From Janthinobacterium sp. TB1-E2 (GTDB taxonomy: Bacteria > Pseudomonadota > Gammaproteobacteria > Burkholderiales > Burkholderiaceae_D), in assembly GCF_036885605.1 (NCBI RefSeq), contig NZ_CP142523.1:5952001-6016000 (forward strand): a stretch of 64,000 nt of DNA, read 5' to 3'. Made by a program: the position numbers and the translations under genes. The notes beneath the pieces are model-generated. The model saw nothing but the letters and a program-made list of their open reading frames with translations. It was not told where the DNA came from and did not search any database. The first letter of the stretch is position 1, and each line of letters opens with the position of its first letter. Shown piece by piece: positions 1-9,396 of this stretch.

Positions 1-2
1 CG

Positions 3-410
3 ACGCGCCTGGCCGATGGCAGTTTCCGCGGCTTGACGGCCAGTTCCTTCAATTCCGTCTCGCTGTCGCCGCCGCTGGTGCTGTGGAGCCTCGGTTCCGT
101 GGCGAACAGCATGCCCATCTTCAGCGGCAACTCGCATTACGTCATCAACGTGCTCGGTGCCGAGCAGGCGGAACTGGCCACGCGCTTTTCACGCCGCACC
201 CCGAACCCGTTCGACGACGTCGAATACGAACTGTCGCGCACGGGCCAGCCCATCCTGAAAGGCGCGTCGGCCTGGTTTGAATGCCACAACCGCAGCCGCT
301 ATCCGGAAGGCGACCACGTCATTTTCGTGGGCGAAGTGGAACAATGCGCGTTTGCCGCGCAACCGCCCTTGATCTTCCACAATGGGAAGTTCAATACACC
401 GCCAGCCTGA
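3..410 (+). CDS. Flavin reductase-like protein, 5' truncated by window edge
   Basis: The reading frame is open from the first complete codon, so the gene starts upstream of the window. The visible protein carries the GLTASSFNSVSLSPPLV stretch typical of the FMN-binding split-barrel flavin reductase family (the small partner of two-component monooxygenases). A later DHVIFVGEV segment matches the family's usual H-x-I-x-x-G-x-V strand. Known role of the family: NAD(P)H-dependent reduction of free flavin, usually supplied to a monooxygenase. The partner, if any, lies outside the window. It ends at TGA and runs into a bidirectional terminator. The specific substrate pathway cannot be told. Confidence 0.85.
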   Translation, partial: TRLADGSFRGLTASSFNSVSLSPPLVLWSLGSVANSMPIFSGNSHYVINVLGAEQAELATRFSRRTPNPFDDVEYELSRTGQPILKGASAWFECHNRSRYPEGDHVIFVGEVEQCAFAAQPPLIFHNGKFNTPPA

Positions 411-416
411 GCGGGA

Positions 417-447
417 CAAAAAAAATCCGCCGAGGCGGATTTTTTGT
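417..447. terminator. Bidirectional rho-independent terminator
   Basis: An A-rich run leads into ATCCGCC-GA-GGCGGAT followed by a T run, giving a 12-bp stem with a 2-nt loop. It lies between the convergent flavin reductase and ompW genes, with a U tract on either transcript, so it can serve both. Confidence 0.85.
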
Positions 448-448
448 T

Positions 449-1135
449 TTACAGGGTAAAGTTATACCCGATGCTGACACTCACGGCGAGCGGGTCGAGC
501 GTGATGCTCTGCGTCTGCCCCGTCGAGAATTTCGCCTTGGTTTTCAGGAAAGTCTTGACCACGGCCACGTCGGCAAACCAGCGCTCGTTGATCGCCAGGG
601 TGCTGCCAACCACCAGGCTGCCTGCCAGCTTGTTGTCCAGGCGATAGGTGACCGGTTTTCCACCCGGATCGAGCAAGGCCGTCATCTGGCCCGAGCCTTT
701 TTCTTTCTGGAAATAGGCATATGTCAAACCCGCGCCCACGTAAGGACGGATCATCGCATTGGGCTGGAAGAAACGGTACTGGATGAAGGCCGTCGGCGGC
801 AAGGCTTCCGCCGTCCCCAGCTTGCCCGTACCCTTGATGGAACCATCGCCGACCAGCTCATGCTTGTACGGCACGCCCAGGATCATTTCAGCGGAAATAT
901 TGTCCGTGATCATGTAGGCAAAGGTCAGGATGGGCTTGGTGTCCGCCTTGACGTCGGCCTTGGTGTTCGGCAATGCCGGCGCGGAAATGTCGCCACTGTC
1001 GACGTGCGGCGTGATCTTGTTGACGCCGGCCTTGACCATCCAGGTGCCTGCGCTTTGCGCCGAAGCGCCCGTCGCCATGGCCATCGCGGCGGCCGCGGCC
1101 AGCACGCGTACAGCGGTATTCAAACGATTCTTCAT
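449..1135 (-). CDS. ompW: OmpW family outer membrane protein
   Basis: A 228-residue protein with an N-terminal signal peptide (KNR start, hydrophobic Ala/Met core, predicted cut after ASA at about residue 26). An 8-stranded beta-barrel of the OmpW/AlkL type follows, showing the family-typical GTWMVKAG start, TFAYMITDNISAEMILGVPYKHEL and RPYVGAGLTY segments. Family members are small outer-membrane channels for hydrophobic molecules. The ATG at 1135 was chosen because AGGAGA lies 6-7 nt upstream and the signal peptide begins there; an upstream in-frame extension is not supported. It is a single gene ending at a bidirectional terminator. The last residue is Leu rather than the more usual Phe of barrel proteins. 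Confidence 0.9.
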   Translation of the reverse strand: MKNRLNTAVRVLAAAAAMAMATGASAQSAGTWMVKAGVNKITPHVDSGDISAPALPNTKADVKADTKPILTFAYMITDNISAEMILGVPYKHELVGDGSIKGTGKLGTAEALPPTAFIQYRFFQPNAMIRPYVGAGLTYAYFQKEKGSGQMTALLDPGGKPVTYRLDNKLAGSLVVGSTLAINERWFADVAVVKTFLKTKAKFSTGQTQSITLDPLAVSVSIGYNFTL

Positions 1136-1233
1136 CTTGTCTCCTGATTCATTGTGTGCGGAGTGTTCCGCTATCGAGTCTTGTCGCTGCCAGCGCCAGC
1201 CGCGCCCCGGAGACGCAGCTGGCACGGCCATCC

Positions 1234-2619
1234 TTACAGCCAGCCGCGCACAACCATGTCCTTGGCCACATAACGTGCCAGCAGCAGGTTGTTGAACGGC
1301 GTAGGATGCACATCATCGGCATACGAGTAGTGGCTGACGTCGCCCGCTTTCAGGTTCGTGCCATTGCAGACCAGCGAGCTGCCCAGAATATTGCCTGGCG
1401 CGCTCAAGTCGCACGCCGTCTCGCTGACGTTGGTCAAGCCATACGGGCCAGGGTTGGTGGCCTGGTCATGGCTGACGGCAAACACGTCGACCAGCAAGAC
1501 TTTCGCGTTGCCGTTCAGGCCGCCACTGAGTTCGCCGTTGAAAGCGCTGACCATGGCGTTGATGAGCGCCTTGGTATTGGCATCCTTGCTCAGGCCCGAC
1601 GGCGTACCGGCCACGTCAGGCAGATTGTTGACGATGACATAGTTGGCGCCCTTGGCGATGATCTGGTCCTTGACCAGCGCCACCAGTTCGGTACCCGCTT
1701 GTTTCATGGCGGCAACCAGCGTCGGTCCCTGAGCCACGGCGTAATCGGCACCGGCCTTGGCGCCGGCAGCGTTACCCGTCACCGTCGCATCGGCTTGCGC
1801 CTTGGCGGCCAGGGCGGGGGCCAGGGTTGGGGCATTCGTATTGCCGGCAATCACGGCGGCTTGCACGGCGGCGCCGACGATGGTCGTCGACGTGGCGCCC
1901 GGCGCGGCGCTGGCCGTCTTGATGGCGGCGCCGATGGCAGCTGCTGCCGTCGCAGGGGTGGTGGCGCCAGCGGCCAGAGCCATGGCCAGGTTGGTGGCGA
2001 AAGCCTGGGCGCCAGCGGCCGCGCCGGCAGCCTGGCCAGCAGCGGTCGCGCCTGCTTGCAATGCGCCCAGCTGGAACAGCACGTCATTGCCGCCGGCCAT
2101 CACGAAAACGGCTTCCGTGCCGCTGAACTTGCCGCCGGAAACGGCCAGGTGGTTCGCGATCTGCGTCACCACGGGGACGGTCAGGGCGCCCAGCGGACTG
2201 CCCGTCAATTTGTTGTTCGGACCGACGGGGTTGGTGACGCGCGAACCGCCCATGGCGTAGCCGTAGCAGCCGGCATGCTTGACGCGCGGTACGGAAAGGC
2301 CTTGCGACGCATTCCCCTCCAGACCCGTCTCGGCGGCGCATGGCGCGGCCAGGCCGAATTGCGCGGCCAGGTGCTCGGTCCAGTTCTTGCCCGTCAGTTC
2401 AGGATTGATCTTGGTATTGTCGCCATTGATGGTGAACTTGCCGCCACCTTTGGCCTGCACCGTACCCACGGCATACGAGCCGACATCGGACAGGCTGTCG
2501 CCGAACGACACCTGCGCCGTGTATTTGACTTTCAAGGCTTGATCACCGCCACTGGCGCCGCCGCAACCTGCCAGGACAGCCGCAGCCAGCACGGCCAGCG
2601 CGAATTTTGTTTGATGCAT
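1234..2619 (-). CDS. GDSL/SGNH esterase-like lipoprotein with Ala-rich insertion
   Basis: A 461-residue protein with a lipoprotein signal (LAGC, lipidated Cys19). Block I is FGDSLSD (nucleophile Ser42), a G-x-N-D block lies in VMAGGNDVLF, and a C-terminal D-x-x-H (Asp435, His438) completes the triad, so a lipid-anchored esterase/lipase of the SGNH superfamily is the best call. Residues of about 190-295 form an unusual Ala/Gly/Thr-rich low-complexity stretch between the oxyanion-hole block and the C-terminal part. CCGAGGAGA precedes the ATG, a strong ribosome site. About 100 nt separate it from ompW, which has its own ribosome site. The natural substrate is unknown. Confidence 0.85.
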   Translation of the reverse strand: MHQTKFALAVLAAAVLAGCGGASGGDQALKVKYTAQVSFGDSLSDVGSYAVGTVQAKGGGKFTINGDNTKINPELTGKNWTEHLAAQFGLAAPCAAETGLEGNASQGLSVPRVKHAGCYGYAMGGSRVTNPVGPNNKLTGSPLGALTVPVVTQIANHLAVSGGKFSGTEAVFVMAGGNDVLFQLGALQAGATAAGQAAGAAAGAQAFATNLAMALAAGATTPATAAAAIGAAIKTASAAPGATSTTIVGAAVQAAVIAGNTNAPTLAPALAAKAQADATVTGNAAGAKAGADYAVAQGPTLVAAMKQAGTELVALVKDQIIAKGANYVIVNNLPDVAGTPSGLSKDANTKALINAMVSAFNGELSGGLNGNAKVLLVDVFAVSHDQATNPGPYGLTNVSETACDLSAPGNILGSSLVCNGTNLKAGDVSHYSYADDVHPTPFNNLLLARYVAKDMVVRGWL

Positions 2620-2836
2620 TTTGTCTCCTCGGTCTTTTTTCTGGTTTCTAAACGAACGGGCGTGCTATTCGCTACCCAACTAATATGCCATCGTTCCTCA
2701 GGCTTGTATAGAAAATATGTTTTAAAAATCAACGAAATAACAACATCGCCAGCGCCCTGTCACGAGCGGCCGATCTGCTGAATTATGGAGGATTTACTAT
2801 GTTTCGTGGCAAGCATTGCTATTGCGCTGCATCAAT

Positions 2837-2861
2837 AAAAAGCCCCTTGCGGGGCTTTTTT
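2837..2861. terminator. Terminator downstream of tsaC/sua5
   Basis: AAAAAGCCCC and GGGGCTTTTT arms with a 4-nt loop sit directly at the stop codon of the threonylcarbamoyl-AMP synthase gene. Runs of A and T on both sides allow function on either strand. It ends the minus-strand purine operon. Confidence 0.85.
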
Positions 2862-3880
2862 CAGACGGACAGGAATTGCTGCAAGATACCACTTGAGCCG
2901 AACGCGGCACGCCGCAAACGGTCATTGACGCCCAGCCACTCAGGGCCGGTCGGAGGCGCTTCGACGAGTATCAGTTCGGCGCCGACCTGGTCCATCGTGC
3001 GCAGCGAGGCATACAGCGCATGTGCGTAGTTTTCCGGCTTGGCGGCCAGGCGCACGCTGGCGCTGGCCGGCGGCAGATCCGAGTAATGGATCAGGGCCAC
3101 GCGGCGCCCGTCGTTGAGCAGGCGGTTCAAGGTGGCGCTCACGTCATCGCTGTGCTGCATCGCAACAGGCGTATGTGGCGCGTAATGCGATTCCAGGGTA
3201 CCCGAGGCGCGCGGCGCGGCTGCATCGGCAACAGCCGGTGCGCGGCCGATGACGGCGGCGATCTGCTCGCTGCTGATATGGCCGGGACGCAACAATACGG
3301 GACCATGTGTGGCCAGGCGCGACAGGTCGACGATGGTCGACTCGATGCCCACGTCGCTCTGCCCGCCATCGAGCACCGCGCCCAGCAAGCCGCTGTCGAG
3401 TTCCGCCGCGAATTCATCGCGCACGTGCTGCGCCGTGGTGGGGCTGACGTTGCCGAATTTGTTTGCCGACGGCGCGGCCAGGCCGCCCTTGCCGCCCTTG
3501 AAAGTGCGTAGCAATTCGATAGCCACCGGGTGCGACGGGCAGCGCAAACCCACCGTATCCTGGCCGCCGGACACGGCGTCGGGGATATGCGCGGCGCGCT
3601 TGACGATCAGGGTCAGCGGACCGGGCCAGAAAGCGGCCACCAGTTGTTCGGCCTCGACAGGAATATCGTCGGACCAGTGCGCCAGGTCGGCCCCAGGCGC
3701 CACGTGCACGATCACGGGGTGGTCCGAGGGACGGCCCTTGGCTTCATAGATGCGCGCCACGGCGGCCGGGTTTTCCGCATCGGCGCCCAGGCCATACACG
3801 GTTTCCGTCGGGAAGGCGACGAGGCCGCCCTCTTCCAGCACGGCAGCGGCCGCCGCCAGGTCTTGTGCGGGCACGCTCAC
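2861..3880 (-). CDS. tsaC: L-threonylcarbamoyladenylate synthase (Sua5/YrdC/YciO)
   Basis: A 339-residue protein of the long Sua5 type: YrdC domain ([36 protein letters not shown]) followed by the C-terminal Sua5 extension. It makes threonylcarbamoyl-AMP from Thr, bicarbonate and ATP, the first step of the t6A37 tRNA modification. The start is GTG at 3880, whose bases overlap the purK stop (GTGA), so translation is probably coupled. Frames running further upstream are only the shadow of purK. It is the last gene of the purC-purE-purK-tsaC unit and is followed by a strong terminator. Confidence 0.92.
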   Translation of the reverse strand: MSVPAQDLAAAAAVLEEGGLVAFPTETVYGLGADAENPAAVARIYEAKGRPSDHPVIVHVAPGADLAHWSDDIPVEAEQLVAAFWPGPLTLIVKRAAHIPDAVSGGQDTVGLRCPSHPVAIELLRTFKGGKGGLAAPSANKFGNVSPTTAQHVRDEFAAELDSGLLGAVLDGGQSDVGIESTIVDLSRLATHGPVLLRPGHISSEQIAAVIGRAPAVADAAAPRASGTLESHYAPHTPVAMQHSDDVSATLNRLLNDGRRVALIHYSDLPPASASVRLAAKPENYAHALYASLRTMDQVGAELILVEAPPTGPEWLGVNDRLRRAAFGSSGILQQFLSV

Positions 3881-5073
3881 GGCGCGATTCCCAGGATCAG
3901 GCAAGCGTCGCGCAACCGCTGCTGCGCCTGCGGCAACGTGGCGGCGATGAAGGTCAAATGGCCCATCTTGCGGCCACGGCGCGGATCGTCCTTGCCATAT
4001 AGATGCAGACAGGCGCCCGGCAACGCCAGCACCTGGTCCCACGCCGGTTCAGTGACCACATCGCTGTCGCCGGCAAACCAGGCGTCGCCGAGGATGTTGA
4101 GCATCACGGCCGGCGAATGCTGGCGCACGTCGCCCAGCGGCAAGCGCGCCATGGCCCGCACCTGCTGCGCGAACTGGCTCGTAACGCAGGCATCCATCGT
4201 GTAGTGGCCGCTGTTATGCGGGCGCGGCGCCATTTCATTGACCACCAGGCTGCCGTCTTCCAGCACGAAAAATTCGATGCACAGCACGCCGACGTAACCG
4301 AGTTCGGCCACCATGGCTTGCGCCGCGCGCTGCGCCTTGGTGGCGCAATCGTCGGACACGTTCGGGCCCGGCACGGTGGTGGTAAACAAGACGCCGTCGC
4401 GGTGCACATTCTCGGCGATCGGATAGACGACCGATTCGCCATCCACGCCGCGCGCCGTCAGCACGGACACTTCATACGCCAGCGGCAGCATCTTTTCCAA
4501 CAGGCAAGTTACTTGTCCCATTTCCGCAAAGGCGGCGCGCACCTCGTCGCGCGTGCGCACGCGGAACTGGCCCTTGCCGTCATAGCCCATGCGCACGGTT
4601 TTCAAGATACCCGGCAACAAGTCGTCGCCGATGGCGTCGATATCGTCTTGCGTGGCGATCACCATGTGCGGCGCCGGCAGCACGCCCGACTTGGCCGCGC
4701 AGTCGACAAAGAAACGCTTTTCCGCGATGCGGTTCTGCGCCACCGATACGCCATGGGCGTTCGGCGCCACGAACACGCGTTCGGCCAGGCGCGACAGGCT
4801 GTCGGCCGGCACATTCTCGAATTCCGTGGTGACGGCCAGGCATTGCGCCGCCAGAGCGTCGAGACCGGCTGCATCGCTGTAGCCAGCATTGATGAGGCGC
4901 TGCGCCACCTGCCCCGCAGGGCAGGCGTCCGATGGTTCCAGTACGGCCACCTGATAGCCCATGCTCTGGGCCGCCTGGGCAAACATGCGGCCGAGCTGGC
5001 CGCCACCCATCACGCCCAGCCACGCCGGTGGATTGGCGGCGGGCAGCAATGGGGAAGTCGATTTACTATTCAT
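3877..5073 (-). CDS. purK: 5-(carboxyamino)imidazole ribonucleotide synthase
   Basis: A 398-residue ATP-grasp enzyme that converts AIR, bicarbonate and ATP to N5-CAIR in purine synthesis. Visible hallmarks are the N-terminal [11 protein letters not shown] loop, [11 protein letters not shown], the ATP-grasp lysine region [15 protein letters not shown], and C-terminal [12 protein letters not shown]. It follows purE by 15 nt on the same strand and overlaps tsaC at its stop. Length and motifs are as expected for the family. Confidence 0.96.
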   Translation of the reverse strand: MNSKSTSPLLPAANPPAWLGVMGGGQLGRMFAQAAQSMGYQVAVLEPSDACPAGQVAQRLINAGYSDAAGLDALAAQCLAVTTEFENVPADSLSRLAERVFVAPNAHGVSVAQNRIAEKRFFVDCAAKSGVLPAPHMVIATQDDIDAIGDDLLPGILKTVRMGYDGKGQFRVRTRDEVRAAFAEMGQVTCLLEKMLPLAYEVSVLTARGVDGESVVYPIAENVHRDGVLFTTTVPGPNVSDDCATKAQRAAQAMVAELGYVGVLCIEFFVLEDGSLVVNEMAPRPHNSGHYTMDACVTSQFAQQVRAMARLPLGDVRQHSPAVMLNILGDAWFAGDSDVVTEPAWDQVLALPGACLHLYGKDDPRRGRKMGHLTFIAATLPQAQQRLRDACLILGIAP

Positions 5074-5088
5074 TATTTTTCAAACACA

Positions 5089-5586
5089 TTAATCAGGCAA
5101 GACCATGGCCTTGGCGGCGGCCGTTTGCGTGGCACGGAACGCTTCCAGGCGCTCGGCCAGGGCGTCGTCATTGGCGGCAAGCATCGCTACCGCCGTCAGC
5201 GCCGCATTCGCCGCGCCCGCTTCACCGATGGCGAAGGTGGCCACTGGCACGCCCTTGGGCATTTGCAGGATGGACAGCATGGAATCTTCGCCGCGCAAGT
5301 ATTTCGACGGCACGGGCACACCCAGCACGGGCACGATGGTCATCGCCGCCACCATGCCAGGCAGGTGGGCCGCGCCGCCGGCGCCGGCGATGATGGCACG
5401 CAAACCGCGCGCGCGCGCGCTTTTCGCGTACGCATACATCTCGTCGGGCATGCGGTGCGCGGAAATGACTTGCGCTTCGTACGGCACGCCAAACTGTTTC
5501 AGCATGGCGACCGCGTTCTGCATCACGTCCCAATCCGAAGACGAGCCCATGATGACGCCGACCAGCGGCTTGTTTTGCTCAATCAT
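5089..5586 (-). CDS. purE: N5-carboxyaminoimidazole ribonucleotide mutase
   Basis: A 165-residue class I PurE that moves the carboxyl group of N5-CAIR to give CAIR for PurC. The GSSSDWDVM phosphate/substrate loop, [10 protein letters not shown] and [12 protein letters not shown] are all present, the last two contributing the catalytic His and substrate contacts. The ATG is one nucleotide after the purC stop, so the genes are tightly coupled. Confidence 0.96.
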   Translation of the reverse strand: MIEQNKPLVGVIMGSSSDWDVMQNAVAMLKQFGVPYEAQVISAHRMPDEMYAYAKSARARGLRAIIAGAGGAAHLPGMVAAMTIVPVLGVPVPSKYLRGEDSMLSILQMPKGVPVATFAIGEAGAANAALTAVAMLAANDDALAERLEAFRATQTAAAKAMVLPD

Positions 5587-5587
5587 C

Positions 5588-6481
5588 TCAGGCCTTCAGC
5601 TTCTCGCCCGTCAGGCGTTCGATGGCTTCGAAGTACTTGGCCTGGGTTTTTTCGATGACGTCGGCCGGCAGCGCTGGCGCCGGTGCGGTCTTGCCCCAGG
5701 TCAGCGTTTCCAGGTAGTCGCGCACGAATTGCTTGTCGAACGACGGTGGCGAAATGCCAGGCTGATACGAATCGGCGGGCCAGAAGCGCGACGAGTCGGC
5801 CGTCAGCACTTCATCCATCAAATGCATGACGCCATTGTCGTCCAGGCCGAATTCGAACTTGGTGTCGGCGATGATGATGCCGCGCGTGGCAGCGTATTCG
5901 GCGGCCGTCTTGTAGAGTTGAATGGCGACGTCGCGCATCTTGGCGGCCAGTTCCGCGCCGATGCGCTCTTCCATTTCAGCAAAGCTGATGTTTTCGTCAT
6001 GCTCGCCCAGCTCGGCCTTGGCCGCCGGCGTGAAGATCGGCTCCGGCAATTTTTCCGCCTGTTGCAGGCCCGCTGGCAGCTTGATGCCGCAGATGCTGCC
6101 CGTGTCCTGGTAATCTTTCCAGCCCGAACCGATGATGTAGCCGCGCACGACCGCCTCGACCATGATCGGTTTCAAGCGCTTGGCCACGACGGCGCGGCCC
6201 TTGACTTGTTCCACTTCCTCGGGCGCCACCACGGATTCCGGCGCCACGCCGGTCAGGTGGTTCGGCACGATATGGCCCAGTTTCTCGAACCAGAAATCGC
6301 TCATCTGGTTGAGAACCTTGCCCTTGCCGGGGATAGGCTCGTTCATGACGACATCGAAGGCCGACAGGCGGTCCGTGGTGACGATCAGGATCTTGTCGTC
6401 GCCAACGGCGTAATTGTCGCGGACCTTGCCGTGGCCCAGCAATGGCAGGGAGTGGATGGAAGTCTGATAGAGGCTGTTCAT
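5588..6481 (-). CDS. purC: Phosphoribosylaminoimidazole-succinocarboxamide synthase
   Basis: SAICAR synthetase of 297 residues from the ATG at 6481. It joins CAIR with aspartate using [29 protein letters not shown] is the family N-terminal signature, followed by [15 protein letters not shown] and [12 protein letters not shown] start 13 codons upstream is open but falls inside the preceding hairpin and was rejected. The Shine-Dalgarno region is weak. First gene of the purC-purE-purK-tsaC unit, separated from fba by a terminator. Confidence 0.93.
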   Translation of the reverse strand: MNSLYQTSIHSLPLLGHGKVRDNYAVGDDKILIVTTDRLSAFDVVMNEPIPGKGKVLNQMSDFWFEKLGHIVPNHLTGVAPESVVAPEEVEQVKGRAVVAKRLKPIMVEAVVRGYIIGSGWKDYQDTGSICGIKLPAGLQQAEKLPEPIFTPAAKAELGEHDENISFAEMEERIGAELAAKMRDVAIQLYKTAAEYAATRGIIIADTKFEFGLDDNGVMHLMDEVLTADSSRFWPADSYQPGISPPSFDKQFVRDYLETLTWGKTAPAPALPADVIEKTQAKYFEAIERLTGEKLKA

Positions 6482-6509
6482 AGCGGGGGAATAGTTGGAT
6501 GAAACGAAA

Positions 6510-6534
6510 CCGGCAGGCAAGGGGTGCCTGCCGG
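6510..6534 (-). terminator. Hairpin terminator after fba
   Basis: A perfect 10-bp stem CCGGCAGGCA/TGCCTGCCGG with a 5-nt loop is followed on the minus strand by TTTCGTTTC. It separates fba from purC, so purC likely has its own promoter or depends on read-through. Confidence 0.7.
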
Positions 6535-6585
6535 TCGAGAAAATCGGGCACGGAGGATTGCCTCCGGCCCGTTCCAGACAGAATT

Positions 6586-7650
6586 TTACTTCACAATTTG
6601 CGACAGCTCGCCGGCCCTGTAGCGCTCGGCCATTTTTTCCAGTGGCATCGCCTTGATTTTCGACGCCTGGCCTTCGCAGCCGAATGCCTGCATGCGGGCG
6701 CGTACGATTTGCTCTGCAGCAAGACGGGCTGGCTTCAGGTAGTCGCGCGGGTCGAATTTCGACGGGTTCTCGAACAGGTATTTGCGGATCGCAGCCGTCA
6801 TCGCCAGGCGGATATCGGTGTCGATGTTGATCTTGCGCACGCCGTGACGGATGCCTTCCTGGATTTCCTCGACTGGCACGCCGTAGGTTTCCTTCATGTC
6901 GCCGCCGAATTCGCGGATGATGGCCAGCAATTCTTGCGGCACCGACGAGGAACCGTGCATCACCAGGTGGGTGTTCGGGATGCGCGCGTGGATTTCCTTG
7001 ATGCGGTCGATGGCCAGGATGTCGCCCGTCGGCTTGCGCGTGAATTTATAGGCGCCGTGCGAGGTGCCGATGGCGATCGCCAGGGCGTCGCACTGGGTGC
7101 GCTGCACGAAGTCGGCCGCTTGTGCCACGTCCGTCAGTAGTTGCTCGCGGGTCATGGTGCCGTCGGCGCCGTGGCCGTCTTCCTTGTCGCCCTTCATGGT
7201 TTCCAGCGAACCGAGCACGCCCAGTTCCGCTTCCACCGTCACGCCGATGGCGTGCGAGAATTTTACGACTTCACGCGATACTTCCACGTTGTATTCGTAG
7301 GAAGCAACCGACTTGCCGTCCGCTTCCAGCGAACCGTCCATCATCACGGAAGTAAAACCCGAGCGGATGGCGGCCATGCAGACGGCCGGCGACTGGCCGT
7401 GATCCTGGTGCATGACGACGGGGATGTGCGGATACGCTTCGACGGCGGCGTCGATCAGGTGGCGCAGGAAGGCTTCACCGGCGTACTTGCGCGCGCCAGC
7501 GGACGCTTGCATGATCACCGGGCTGTTGAGCGCATCGGCGGCGGCCATGATGGCTTGCACTTGCTCCAGGTTGTTGACGTTGAAAGCAGGAATGCCATAA
7601 CCGTTTTCGGCGGCATGGTCCAGCAGTTGACGCATGGATACGAGAGACAT
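6586..7650 (-). CDS. fba: Class II fructose-bisphosphate aldolase
   Basis: A 354-residue class II (zinc) aldolase of the CbbA/Fba type, cleaving fructose-1,6-bisphosphate to DHAP and glyceraldehyde-3-phosphate. [11 protein letters not shown] carries the metal/catalytic His-Asp-His region, followed by [20 protein letters not shown] and HGSSSVP phosphate-binding loops. GGAG lies about 8 nt before the ATG. Neighbours pyk and pgk are glycolytic on the same strand, but hairpins separate the three genes. Confidence 0.95.
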   Translation of the reverse strand: MSLVSMRQLLDHAAENGYGIPAFNVNNLEQVQAIMAAADALNSPVIMQASAGARKYAGEAFLRHLIDAAVEAYPHIPVVMHQDHGQSPAVCMAAIRSGFTSVMMDGSLEADGKSVASYEYNVEVSREVVKFSHAIGVTVEAELGVLGSLETMKGDKEDGHGADGTMTREQLLTDVAQAADFVQRTQCDALAIAIGTSHGAYKFTRKPTGDILAIDRIKEIHARIPNTHLVMHGSSSVPQELLAIIREFGGDMKETYGVPVEEIQEGIRHGVRKINIDTDIRLAMTAAIRKYLFENPSKFDPRDYLKPARLAAEQIVRARMQAFGCEGQASKIKAMPLEKMAERYRAGELSQIVK

Positions 7651-7810
7651 GGTAATACTCCAGATAACAATAGAAACCGTTGCGGCGCTTCGCGGTCAAT
7701 GACCGCGGCGGCGCCTGAATTCTTTCAACCAAACCAGAACGTCCAGCAAACTGCTCAGGGCTAGGCGCGTTGCCGAAGGCAGTACGACTAGTACGACGAG
7801 GCAATGCAAC

Positions 7811-7836
7811 AACGCCCTGGGCGGTTTGTGGGCGTT
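7811..7836 (-). terminator. Hairpin just after pyk stop
   Basis: AACGCCC and GGGCGTT arms (7 bp) are separated by 12 nt and begin 2 nt after the pyk stop codon on the minus strand. There is no clear U tract, so it may be a weak terminator or an mRNA 3' stabiliser. Confidence 0.45.
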
Positions 7837-7837
7837 C

Positions 7838-9286
7838 TTACTCGAATTCGCCGACCGTGACGATTTTTAAGGCATTCGTGCCGCCCACCTGCCCCATCGG
7901 CTCGCCCCAGGTGACGACGATCATGTCGCCCTTGCGGACGATGCCCTGCGCCACCAGCAGCTCTTCCGCCTGCTTCAGCACTTGCGCGCTGGGGGCGTTC
8001 TGCATCAGATGATACGCCCGAACATTGCGATACAGCGCGGCTTTGCGCAAAGTCGTCACACTAGGAGTCAACGCGTAGATTGGCGTGTCGATGCTGTGGC
8101 GGCTCATCCACAAGGCGGTGGAACCGGATTCCGTCAGCGCCACGATGGCTTTGACGCGCAAATGGTGGGCCGTAAACAGCGCGCCGTACGCGATCGACTG
8201 GTCGATGCGGGTAAACGTGACGTTGAGGAAATCGGCATCGAGCTTGTTGTATTCGGACTGTTCTGCTTCCACGCAGATGGCGGCCATCATTTCCACCGTC
8301 TCGATCGGGTACTTGCCCGAGGCCGTTTCGGCCGACGTCATGACGGCGTCCGTGCCGTCGAGCACGGCATTCGCCACGTCGGACACTTCCGCACGGGTCG
8401 GTACGGCGTTGACGATCATCGATTCCATCATCTGCGTGGCAGTAATGGCTAATTTATTCGACGCGCGCGCCATCTTGATCATGCGCTTTTGCAAGGCCGG
8501 CACGGCCGCATTGCCCACCTCGACCGCCAGGTCGCCACGCGCCACCATGATGCCGTCGGAAGCGTCGAGAATCTCTTGCAGCGCAGGAATGGCTTCGGCC
8601 CGCTCGATCTTGGCGATCATCATCGGCTTGTGGTGATACGGTTCGCCAGCGATATTGGCCAGCTGGCGCGCCATTTCCATGTCGGTCGCGCATTTCGGGA
8701 AGGAAATAGCCAGATAGTCGGCCTGGAAACTCATGGCCGTCTTGATGTCTTCCATATCCTTGGCCGTCAGGGCCGGCGCGGACAGGCCGCCACCCTGGCG
8801 GTTGATGCCCTTGTTGTTCGACAACTCGCCGCCTATTTTGACGGTGGTGTGGATTTCGCTGCCGTGGATGCGCTCGACGATCAACACGATGAGGCCGTCG
8901 TTCAGCAGCAAGACGTCACCCTTGTGCAAGTCGCGCGGCAAGGCCTTGTAGTCGAGGCCGACACGTTCCTGGTTGCCCAGTTCACCGTTTTCGCCCCACT
9001 TGGCGTCGAGGATGAAGCGCTCGCCCGCTTCGAGCTGGATGCGCGTGTTTTCAAACTTGCCGACGCGAATCTTCGGCCCTTGCATGTCGGCCATGATGGC
9101 CACTTCGCGGCCGCACTCGGCGGCCGCCAGGCGCACCAGCGCCGCGCGGTCGATATGGTCTTGCGCCTTGCCGTGGGAAAAATTCAAGCGCACCACGTCG
9201 ACGCCCGCACGTATCATTTTGACCAGGATATCGAAGTCAGTGGAAGCGGGGCCGATTGTTGCTACGATTTTTGTACCGCGTGGCAT
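7838..9286 (-). CDS. pyk: Pyruvate kinase
   Basis: A 482-residue pyruvate kinase converting PEP and ADP to pyruvate and ATP. TKIVATIGPAS, VVRLNFSHG and MARGDLAVE signatures are visible, and SFPKCATDME carries the catalytic Lys context. AAGGA lies 6 nt upstream of the ATG. Same strand and pathway as pgk (upstream) and fba (downstream). The length suits the PykA type of beta/gammaproteobacteria; the subtype is inference. Confidence 0.95.
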   Translation of the reverse strand: MPRGTKIVATIGPASTDFDILVKMIRAGVDVVRLNFSHGKAQDHIDRAALVRLAAAECGREVAIMADMQGPKIRVGKFENTRIQLEAGERFILDAKWGENGELGNQERVGLDYKALPRDLHKGDVLLLNDGLIVLIVERIHGSEIHTTVKIGGELSNNKGINRQGGGLSAPALTAKDMEDIKTAMSFQADYLAISFPKCATDMEMARQLANIAGEPYHHKPMMIAKIERAEAIPALQEILDASDGIMVARGDLAVEVGNAAVPALQKRMIKMARASNKLAITATQMMESMIVNAVPTRAEVSDVANAVLDGTDAVMTSAETASGKYPIETVEMMAAICVEAEQSEYNKLDADFLNVTFTRIDQSIAYGALFTAHHLRVKAIVALTESGSTALWMSRHSIDTPIYALTPSVTTLRKAALYRNVRAYHLMQNAPSAQVLKQAEELLVAQGIVRKGDMIVVTWGEPMGQVGGTNALKIVTVGEFE

Positions 9287-9349
9287 AGGAGTCCTTGTGC
9301 GCGAGCGAAGGTGAGCAAGACCTGGCGGCTGAGCCGCCCGGCAAGGTAA

Positions 9350-9373
9350 AAGCGCAGCGGTCAGGCTGCGCTT
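9350..9373 (-). terminator. Rho-independent terminator after pgk
   Basis: AAGCGCAGC/GCTGCGCTT (9 bp, 6-nt loop) is followed on the minus strand by TTTTACC, about 24 nt after the pgk stop. A second short dyad, GGCGGC-TGA-GCCGCC at 9324-9338, lies between it and pyk. Confidence 0.7.
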
Positions 9374-9396
9374 GGTGGCACGACAGTCAGGCCGGA

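Noticed and set aside
3881-4042. N-terminal extension of the Sua5 frame
   Set aside because: It overlaps purK in another frame; the family domain starts right after the GTG at 3880.
5405-5425. GCGC run near 5410 as a repeat or Z-DNA tract
   Set aside because: It lies inside purE and encodes normal Arg/Ala codons of the protein.
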